From: Catonia carolina
Taxonomy: Eukaryota > Arthropoda > Insecta > Hemiptera > Achilidae
Reading direction: 5' to 3'
Length of the DNA stretch: 64,000 bases
Assembly (NCBI GenBank): GCA_035578175.1
Contig: JAQMRL010000006.1
Coordinates: 25,934,393 to 25,998,392 of the forward strand
Of this stretch, positions 61,501-64,000 are shown piece after piece (positions within the stretch are counted from its first letter, which is position 1; each line of letters begins with the position of its first letter). Made by a program: the position numbers and the translations under genes. Below the pieces are notes generated by a model that had not been told where the DNA came from, did not search any database, and saw only the letters and a program-made list of their open reading frames with translations.

Positions 61501-63277
61501 TTTTGTAGATAAGAGTTTCGTGAATAAGACCATGTTTTCAATTTGTGTTTTGGGTTACATTTGGCTGAGTAATTAGTTTGAAATTCGTAAATGTTCTCCT
61601 GTTTTTCAGTAAATTACTACTCGCAAAAACTCTGTTCACATAGTGTGGGTGTGTGTGTGTGTGTGTGTAAGAGAACGGTTGGAATATGTGAGAGAAGAGA
61701 ACAATTTTTCTCTCATAAAATATCACATTCCATGGCCCTGATTGCACACAAAGGCATAAGTCTCATGTCATTTCAATAATACAAAACACATTGAGAGATT
61801 TACAGTTTTACCAATTCAACATATAAAATATTTCAAAAATTAAGTTATATGAAAGATAATGTAATACAATAAGAAATATAATAAGTATATATAAAAATAT
61901 ATATATAATATTTTATTAATATAATATATATGTTATATAATAAGTATATAATAAGAAATAAACTAAGATAATGTAATGTAAAAGATAATGATAATAATCT
62001 GGTAAAAGCTAATGAAGGAATCAGTGAGGTTGGCAACTCCCCCCCCCAACCCAAACTAGGTACCTCTCTGTTGATTAAAGATATGGCCTTGCTTCAGTCA
62101 ATAGTTTATTACACAAATACAAAAATAACACCAGTAACACAATGTAGTTGAAAAAGAAGGAAAAGGTTCAATGTGTCACAGCAAACAAAAAAGGAAAAAA
62201 TTACGCTCTCACAAATATCCACATACCTCTACTCAGCGACTGCATAATCGTACGATCTCTTTTCAGTCAATAATACACACACTAAAATAAGTTACAGAAG
62301 TACCAACCCTAAAGATGAAATTTTCCCAAAGTTACACAATCTGAAAGATTGGCGAACCAAAAAGTTTGGTTTGGAATTTCACCCGCCTCATAGGCACATC
62401 AAAAATAAATACATGATGTTTTATATCAAATTTGACTAAATTTCAGCGTGCATATTTTGAAATATCATACGCCCTAATAGTTTATAAATATGCCTGCTAC
62501 AAGCTCGCAACTACCAGACCTCGAATACGCGGTTCCCGGCGCAGAAGGGTAAATTTGATAAATGGATAAGATTCATTGACAAATTATTCTTTCTAAACCA
62601 AATTGATTTCAGGATTGTAAAACACAAAATTTTCAGCAGTACCTTGTACAAATTAATAATCTAATTTATAATTAAAAATATATGAACCCCCGTATCCTGG
62701 TAAATTTAACGGGAAATTTTTTACTAAAATGCAGAATTTATTCTAAATAGTCATTAAAAAAATATGTAAAAACATTTAGTTACTATTTCCAGGCTCTTAT
62801 AAATAACAAAAATCTTAACATGTTCTAAAATAAAATATTCTTACTTCATAATACAAAACATAAAATTTTATAAGATTATTATTACAAACGCTTACAAAAT
62901 AGACTAATGTAAGATTTTCAAAATTAAACCAAGTTGAGGGGTTGTAACATCTACTTTCACAGTATTGAGATCGAGTCAATTTATGTTTTTACAATGCTAC
63001 AAAAGATATATCAGTTACCAAATTCTGTAATATTTATAGTACTATTGTATAACATGGGATTTTCTATAAAAAATTCAGAGCAGTGATCTAACATTTGAAT
63101 TTTTTTATACTGTCCTATAGAGCCATAAGAACCCTTACCTTTCCTACGTAGTCATTTGCATCACCTTCAAGTGTAACATGAACACCTTTTGACATAAATG
63201 CACAAAAGCTTTGACCAGCTGAACCTTTCAAGTAAATATTTATGCTATTATCAGGAAGCCCTTCATCACCATATTTC
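34370..63277 (-). CDS. GOGAT: glutamate synthase, NAD(P)H-dependent (GOGAT), 3' part: 13 exons
   Basis: GOGAT transfers the amide nitrogen of glutamine to 2-oxoglutarate, making two glutamates with NAD(P)H as donor. Thirteen exons join in phase to 762 residues plus stop. In this segment, residues 1-204 are the GXGXG beta-helix domain ([33 protein letters not shown]). Residues ~218-260 are a Pro/Thr-rich linker. Cysteines at 309, 312, 317 and 323 ([10 protein letters not shown]) and at 362, 366 and 370 (CPAPCEGAC) ligate the Fe-S clusters. GSGPAG at 415-420 and GGGDTG at 553-558 are the two dinucleotide folds. FAAGDCRRGQS lies near the end. The glutaminase and FMN domains are missing and must lie off the right edge. 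In sap-feeding insects GOGAT recycles ammonia with glutamine synthetase; whether it does so here is inference. Introns are large (up to 8.2 kb) and repeat-filled. Confidence 0.97.
34751..36347 (+). mobile_element. SINE-2 copy split by a LINE insertion
   Basis: The left part is 34751-34829 (CGGCCATATTGGTGTAGTAG, GGTTCGAATCCC, CAGGCACAGCATAT). The right part is 36262-36347 (TTTTCATACATTAC, GCATTAGCAGTAATTG, A-run). The pair is flanked by GTTTACAAGT at 34741-34750 and 36348-36357, a 10-bp target duplication. The inserted LINE occupies 34830-36261. All lie in the last GOGAT intron. Confidence 0.8.
34830..36261 (+). pseudogene. CR1/L2-like LINE, 5'-truncated and frameshifted
   Basis: The frame 34832-35641 encodes reverse transcriptase from [13 protein letters not shown] through the catalytic FADD (residues 46-49) and [17 protein letters not shown]. 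The thumb-like [15 protein letters not shown] follows. After the stop the protein continues in other frames ([13 protein letters not shown], then [13 protein letters not shown] to IVG and TAG near 35821), so two frameshifts have disabled it. The 3'UTR ends in an ATT microsatellite (36225-36260), as in CR1/L2-type elements. The endonuclease and upstream RT are absent. Clade assignment is tentative. Confidence 0.75.
36348..36400. repeat. hairpin, 26-bp arms
   Basis: GTTTACAAGTG-ACTTCCTAATTCTTG faces CCAAGAATTAGGAACGCACTTGTAAAC with two mismatches and almost no loop. The left arm begins with the SINE-2 target duplication. Confidence 0.8.
36585..36868 (-). mobile_element. family H repeat copy
   Basis: Minus copy with CTTATCAGCATACCAAGCCC, CACCCTGCAAATGACACCTT and CTGACTATATGATAAGAAAC. 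Sits in a GOGAT intron. Confidence 0.6.
36933..37089 (-). CDS. GOGAT: GOGAT exon (AMGFLGPE exon)
   Basis: 52 codons plus one base: [30 protein letters not shown], then PRVFAAG. The acceptor is GTTCCAG and the donor GGAG|GTATAT. It carries the conserved [10 protein letters not shown] and VFAAGD (Asp split with the last exon). Confidence 0.96.
37240..37560 (+). pseudogene. reverse transcriptase fragment (YADD)
   Basis: The plus frame has [18 protein letters not shown], then [16 protein letters not shown], then a poorly conserved tail. It shows a core RT catalytic motif and the start of the thumb only. It is a LINE remnant in a GOGAT intron. Confidence 0.5.
37560..37970. other. GC-rich island in intron, unclassified
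   Basis: GC content is clearly above the surroundings (GCTGTAGGCGCTGCGAATGC, CAGGGGCCGCTCCTCTCCGA). It has a TCAG run (AGTCAGTCAGTCAGTATCAG) and CATATAAACTC near its end. It could be the regulatory end or LTR of a retroelement, or foreign. There is no coding frame. Confidence 0.4.
38080..38310 (+). pseudogene. LINE C-terminal remnant
   Basis: Plus translation [20 protein letters not shown], then [11 protein letters not shown] and PGGQNRGG. This resembles the conserved tail of LINE ORF2 proteins. Very short and degraded. Confidence 0.3.
38324..38430. repeat. ~54-bp tandem duplication beside a GOGAT exon
   Basis: The unit TATACTGTATTAAGTTGTCA, CAACACATTGTACTTATAAA occurs twice in a row. It ends about 30 bp before the donor of the exon at 38459. 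Confidence 0.8.
38459..38572 (-). CDS. GOGAT: GOGAT exon (GRWKMDEVP exon)
   Basis: 38 codons, phase 0 at both ends: [38 protein letters not shown]. The acceptor is ATTTTTATAG and the donor AAG|GTAATT. Confidence 0.96.
38573..39967. other. GOGAT intron, low-confidence repeats
   Basis: It contains a short family H scrap (39245-39302) and a less AT-rich stretch at 39310-39880 with long open but hydrophobic frames. I see no splice-consistent exon, and the flanking exons join in phase without one. Confidence 0.5.
39968..40135 (-). CDS. GOGAT: GOGAT exon ([15 protein letters not shown] exon)
   Basis: 56 codons, phase 0: [54 protein letters not shown]. The acceptor is TACACAG and the donor AAA|GTAAGT. 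Confidence 0.96.
40307..41281. mobile_element. ~975-bp element with TTAA-flanked inverted termini
   Basis: The left end TTAAGGTAAGCACGAC and the reversed right end TTAAGGTAAGCGCGAC match at all but one base. TTAA at both edges recalls piggyBac target duplication, but the TIR lacks the usual CCC start. Inside, on the plus strand, a short frame ([30 protein letters not shown]) could be a decayed coding remnant. Confidence 0.6.
41290..41530 (-). repeat. family I repeat copy
   Basis: Minus copy with ATGACACTATTTTTGTTTTT, TTGACTTCCGGTCGAACCAG and TGCTATCTCTTGTAGTTTCT. Confidence 0.5.
41631..42562 (-). mobile_element. family B element, full-length copy
   Basis: It runs from TCTGGTGTGAAACACACAAC to CCTATATATTCGTATAGGCA and GCAAGAGAAAGTA. 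The microsatellite is short (TTCACACACACACAGAC). It lies in a GOGAT intron. Confidence 0.8.
42935..43174 (-). CDS. GOGAT: GOGAT exon (GGGDTG dinucleotide fold)
   Basis: 80 codons, phase 0: [38 protein letters not shown], then [20 protein letters not shown] and [11 protein letters not shown] and GIHFAM are hallmark GOGAT blocks. VIGGGDTG is the second nucleotide-binding loop. The acceptor is TTTTGTTTAG and the donor CAG|GTATTT. Confidence 0.97.
44259..44435 (-). CDS. GOGAT: GOGAT exon (FAD-binding region)
   Basis: 59 codons, phase 0: [40 protein letters not shown], then [27 protein letters not shown] is the conserved FAD-contacting stretch after GSGPAG. The acceptor is TATTTCAG and the donor AAG|GTAAAT. 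Confidence 0.97.
44465..44640 (-). pseudogene. LINE C-terminal remnant
   Basis: Minus translation [20 protein letters not shown], then [18 protein letters not shown]. The WFGHL..R and GRKRRGR tail is typical of LINE ORF2 C-termini. It fills most of the 209-bp intron between two GOGAT exons. Confidence 0.55.
44645..44865 (-). CDS. GOGAT: GOGAT exon (GSGPAG Rossmann loop and second cysteine set)
   Basis: Two bases finish a split Glu, then 73 codons: [57 protein letters not shown]. The Cys trio binds Fe-S and GSGPAG binds the dinucleotide. The acceptor is ATATTTCAG and the donor AAG|GTAATT. Confidence 0.97.
45227..46630 (+). mobile_element. DD41D Tc1/mariner element, nearly intact
   Basis: The element starts TA|CAGGGTTATTATAAATGA and ends in the complement at AACCCTG|TA, 1404 bp, with ~120-bp terminal inverted repeats. 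It carries one transposase frame (45437-46462). Inserted in the GOGAT intron between 44865 and 47626. Confidence 0.85.
45437..46462 (+). CDS. mariner-type transposase, D,D41D, C-terminally frameshifted
   Basis: A 341-codon frame. Residues ~10-115 are the paired helix-turn-helix DNA-binding region with the AT-hook-like GRPR at 67-70. The catalytic triad is D158 (IFSDEST), D245 ([10 protein letters not shown]) and D287 ([13 protein letters not shown]). The 41 residues between the last two place it in the DD41D group (known from rosa-like and related families) rather than classic DD34D mariner or DD34E Tc1. The frame stops at GYR-TGA. Removing one base would continue as [16 protein letters not shown], the usual C-terminal ending, so a +1 frameshift removes about 16 residues. 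The D,D,D triad is intact. Activity cannot be judged from sequence. Confidence 0.88.
   Translation: MSVVSEIATVQHKVFCIIEFAKSESPIAVQRAFRLKFSIEPPTRKSISRWFKQFQETGSVCKLKSPGRPRVSEYDVRRIQDSFVRSPFKSTNRASIELGIPQPTVWAVLRRRLLYKPYHLQLVQALKPDDKVKRIQFCGDMLQMMEDDGFLQRLIFSDESTFHLSGKVNRHNVRLWGLQNPHLELQHERDSPKINVFCALSRTKVYGPFFFGERTVTGMTYLDMLEQWLFPQLMTDSQDFIFQQDGAPPHWHLDVRDFLNQTLLQRSIGWIGNQDLALNFWPPRSPDLTSCDYFLWGYVKERVFIPPLPTTLANLQNRITAAVHSVTEDTLAHVWDEFGYR
47626..47891 (-). CDS. GOGAT: GOGAT exon (first Fe-S cysteine set)
   Basis: One base, 88 codons, one base: [60 protein letters not shown] to [14 protein letters not shown] and GCPLGN supply Fe-S ligands. The acceptor is TTTTTACAG and the donor CAG|GTAAGT. 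Confidence 0.97.
48373..48977. mobile_element. foldback (palindromic) MITE, ~240-bp or longer arms
   Basis: 605 bp between TA dinucleotides. The left arm starts CCGGGTGTGTACAAAGTCTG. The reversed right arm starts CCAGGTGTGTAAAAATGCTG, and both continue through AATAAGCA(A/G)TG, TGTACTTTTTAAGTACC, AAATTTATGTC and AAATTTCAAGAGAAAAACAA. The TA flanks and CCxGGTGTGT termini suggest a mariner-related foldback. No coding frame. Confidence 0.8.
49555..49695 (-). mobile_element. family H fragment
   Basis: Degraded minus copy: AAATGACACCTTCATTTTAT, ATTAGGTGAGAAGTAACAGA, CCACTTGCCTGTGATAAG. Confidence 0.45.
49696..50717. other. GOGAT intron, nothing recognised
   Basis: AT-rich intron sequence. No exon, repeat family or TIR is seen. 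Confidence 0.4.
50718..51245 (-). pseudogene. mariner transposase N-terminal remnant, frameshifted
   Basis: Minus translation gives [29 protein letters not shown], then a frame change near 51026 and [67 protein letters not shown]. This is the helix-turn-helix half of a SETMAR/mariner-type transposase, ending before the catalytic domain. It differs from the DD41D element at 45227. Confidence 0.75.
51381..53022 (+). mobile_element. degraded pogo/Tigger-like element
   Basis: The termini TAGGGTAAGCACACAGTGAA and (reversed) TAGGGTAAATGCACAGTAAA bound ~1.64 kb. Inside on plus are broken frames: [20 protein letters not shown] with FNIGHSTI (CENP-B-type helix-turn-helix), [19 protein letters not shown], then [20 protein letters not shown] with [13 protein letters not shown] (start of the DDE domain). 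Multiple stops and a missing C-terminal half show it is dead. Confidence 0.65.
53023..53784. other. GOGAT intron, nothing recognised
   Basis: No exon or repeat family recognised. Confidence 0.35.
53785..54111 (+). mobile_element. SINE-1 full copy
   Basis: Head CCCACTGGGTTGGTCTAGAG, B-box-like GGTTTAAATCC, body GACAGTGGTTACTGGTGTAC, tail CAACGTACATGCATTAGAG. Confidence 0.75.
54292..54797 (-). mobile_element. SINE-1 copy interrupted by SINE-2
   Basis: Minus SINE-1 at 54292-54545 and 54722-54797, ending at the head CTAGACCAACCCGGTGTG. TTCATCTCTAAA occurs at both junctions (54534-54545 and 54722-54733). Confidence 0.8.
54546..54721 (+). mobile_element. SINE-2 full copy with 12-bp target duplication
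   Basis: Head GCCGGCCGAATTGGCATAGT, B-box GGTTCGAATCCC, body CAGGCACAGCATATTTTTAT and tail CTGCATTAGCAATAATTACA with an A-rich end. The perfect 12-bp flanking repeat TTCATCTCTAAA shows target-primed retrotransposition into SINE-1. It is the reference copy for this family. Confidence 0.85.
54798..56095. other. GOGAT intron, nothing recognised
   Basis: Very AT-rich with many A-runs. No exon or repeat recognised. Confidence 0.4.
56096..56283 (-). CDS. GOGAT: GOGAT exon (interdomain linker)
   Basis: 62 codons plus two bases: [20 protein letters not shown], the low-complexity [15 protein letters not shown], then [20 protein letters not shown] and [12 protein letters not shown] ends the GXGXG domain. 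The Pro/Thr run is the flexible link to the beta-type region, and LDKTRGF continues in the next exon. Acceptor ATCTTACCAG, donor CCAG|GTATAA. Confidence 0.96.
56320..56712 (+). mobile_element. family H repeat copy
   Basis: Blocks CATAACAGACAGATGGAGTG, GGTGAATGAAGTGATGGTGT and GTTGATGACCTAAACAACAA. Lies in a GOGAT intron. Confidence 0.6.
56820..57025 (+). pseudogene. LINE RT thumb-region remnant
   Basis: Plus translation YLGAKLNVQ, then [30 protein letters not shown] and [10 protein letters not shown]. It parallels the YLG...RI..A+.AF.RM....LLYG.E.W pattern of LINE ORF2. Stops are present. Confidence 0.5.
57045..57436 (+). mobile_element. family H repeat copy
   Basis: Second plus copy in the same GOGAT intron: CATAACAGGTGGAGTGTTAA, GGGCCTGGCATGCTGATGAG, GCTGATGACCTAAACAACAA. 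Confidence 0.6.
57570..57729 (-). CDS. GOGAT: GOGAT exon (MVELLPL exon)
   Basis: One base finishes a split Ser, then 53 codons: [52 protein letters not shown]. Acceptor TTTTCCAG and donor AAG|GTATTC. This is the C-terminal part of the GXGXG domain. Confidence 0.97.
57730..59263. other. GOGAT intron with SINE-3 fragment
   Basis: A minus SINE-3 head lies at 57900-57995 (GAGAATCAAACCCGGGACC, TAGTAGGCTAACATGTTAGC). The rest is AT-rich and featureless. Confidence 0.5.
59264..59397 (-). CDS. GOGAT: GOGAT exon (GXGXG domain)
   Basis: 44 codons plus two bases: [44 protein letters not shown]. The regular Gly spacing is the beta-helix repeat of the domain. Acceptor TTTTTAACAG and donor AGAG|GTAATT. 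Confidence 0.97.
59600..60145. repeat. family I repeat with about three tandem units
   Basis: Units of ~110-135 bp starting near 59715, 59920 and 60028. Each has a GGGTTTGAA-like start, TTTC(G/A)ACCGGAAGT, CAAAACCAGAAGTCAAGAA, and AATAGTGTCATTCGATTCCT, with varying decay. Confidence 0.6.
60165..60335 (-). mobile_element. SINE-2-tailed SINE, minus copy
   Basis: Minus reading: CAACTGGCTTCTATTCTGGG, B-box GGTTCAATTCCCAG, CAGGTCTGGCATTTTTTCAT, then GTCTGCATTAGCAACAATTG. Same head class as 22595-22830. Confidence 0.6.
60678..60727 (+). mobile_element. family B terminal scrap
   Basis: TTGGCAAGACAACATCGCGT, GAGTATTTCAAACCAGATTT: the diverged 3' end only. Confidence 0.45.
60975..61154 (-). CDS. GOGAT: GOGAT exon (GXGXG domain)
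   Basis: 60 codons, phase 0: [55 protein letters not shown]. These are core GOGAT blocks. Acceptor TTATTTCAG and donor GAG|GTATGT. Confidence 0.97.
61155..63138. other. GOGAT intron with repeats
   Basis: It holds a family J fragment (61230-61560), a GT run at 61644-61667 and a TATATA-rich microsatellite at 61875-61955. No exon is seen, and the flanking exons join in phase. Confidence 0.6.
63139..63277 (-). CDS. GOGAT: GOGAT exon, most upstream in window
   Basis: One base, then 46 codons: [46 protein letters not shown]. The acceptor is TTTTTTACAG and the donor [19 protein letters not shown] and [20 protein letters not shown] mark the start of the GXGXG domain. The preceding exons lie to the right of the window. 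Confidence 0.97.
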
Positions 63278-64000
63278 CTGTAAAAAAAATTACTAAAATA
63301 ATTCTAAATCACCAAAACGTAATATTAACATTTAATTTTACTCATATAATTTGGCTGACCATGTGATAAGAAATTAAACTATTTTTTGTAGCCCTGGAAC
63401 AGAAAATCGAGTTCCGCCAGCCTGTTATGGGCAAATAATACATGAAAAGCAAAAAATATTTTTACAAAATTTAAATGTCCACAATTACAACACAAGAAAC
63501 AGAATTGATTATTACATTGTAAATCACAACACTAATTTTTTTGAACAAAAACCTACTTTTGCAGGTAGAAAATACATCAATAAATTACCAAAAGTTTTAA
63601 AAAGTTCTGATCATCTAAATTTACTCAAAAATACTTGATTAATGAAATATTTTACAGTGTACAAGAATATTCCTTTCTAAATAGTTGTTTGGTAAAAAAA
63701 ATAAATAAATTTTTAAGTATACGTCAAGGAAAATTGTGTATTATTTTATAAAATGATTGGATAACATGCTTATTGAAGTAAGCAAGTACATAGTGGTAAT
63801 AAATGAAATTGATAAGTAACAAATTTACCATAGTGTTAATATTTTTATGCTTATCAATTTTATCTTGACATCCTATATTCCCTTTTCAGTCTCGTGGATG
63901 GAATTTAAGAAACTACCATTTTTAACAACTGCTGCGTCAGTCTGAAATCATTGTAACTAAATTGCATCCTCTTGTTTACAGGGATTTTATTTTATAGTCC
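63278..64000. other. GOGAT intron, runs off the window
   Basis: It contains a family H scrap (63345-63450, minus) and a family J fragment (63555-63905). The next GOGAT exon upstream is not in the window. Confidence 0.55.

Overview
The window is AT-rich eukaryotic nuclear DNA, almost certainly from an insect. It carries a complete seven-transmembrane odorant receptor gene of the insect 7tm_6 type, introns with GT-AG ends, and a dense load of arthropod-style transposable elements. The mix of element families suggests Hemiptera, but that is an inference; no species can be named from the sequence alone. There are no operons, CRISPR arrays, rRNA genes or credible stand-alone tRNA genes.

Three host genes can be read. 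(1) At the left edge, on the minus strand, is the 5' part of the spliceosomal core protein SmD2: a 5-nt start exon (1841-1845) and a 40-codon exon (641-761); the rest lies off the left end. (2) From 16184 to 25558 on the plus strand is a five-exon odorant receptor gene. All splice phases agree and give a 412-residue product with a poly(A) signal 37 nt after the stop. (3) From 63277 down to 34370 on the minus strand are the last 13 exons in the window (762 residues and the stop) of NAD(P)H-dependent glutamate synthase (GOGAT). They cover the GXGXG domain, the linker, the Fe-S cysteines and the FAD/NAD(P)H-binding beta-type region. The 5' half of GOGAT lies off the right end.

The rest is intron and intergenic DNA packed with repeats. 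They include at least three tRNA-derived SINE families, some sharing a 3' tail under different heads. A ~0.93 kb family (family B, about 11 copies) carries an internal TG microsatellite of variable length. There are hAT, Tc1/mariner, pogo-like and foldback DNA elements. There are also fragments of Jockey-like, CR1/L2-like and other non-LTR retrotransposons. Several insertions are nested and can be ordered in time from target-site duplications: family B inside hAT inside SINE-1; SINE-2 inside SINE-1; a CR1-like LINE inside SINE-2.

The most unusual structures are a DD41D mariner with a nearly intact transposase, whose ~120-bp terminal repeats continue into a further ~210 bp of inverted flank; a 605-bp foldback element; a GC-rich double hairpin directly upstream of a Jockey fragment; a 227-bp near-identical tandem duplication; and a ~975-bp TTAA-flanked element. 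I found no clearly new biological system. The host genes are ordinary families, and the novelty lies in the repeat architecture.
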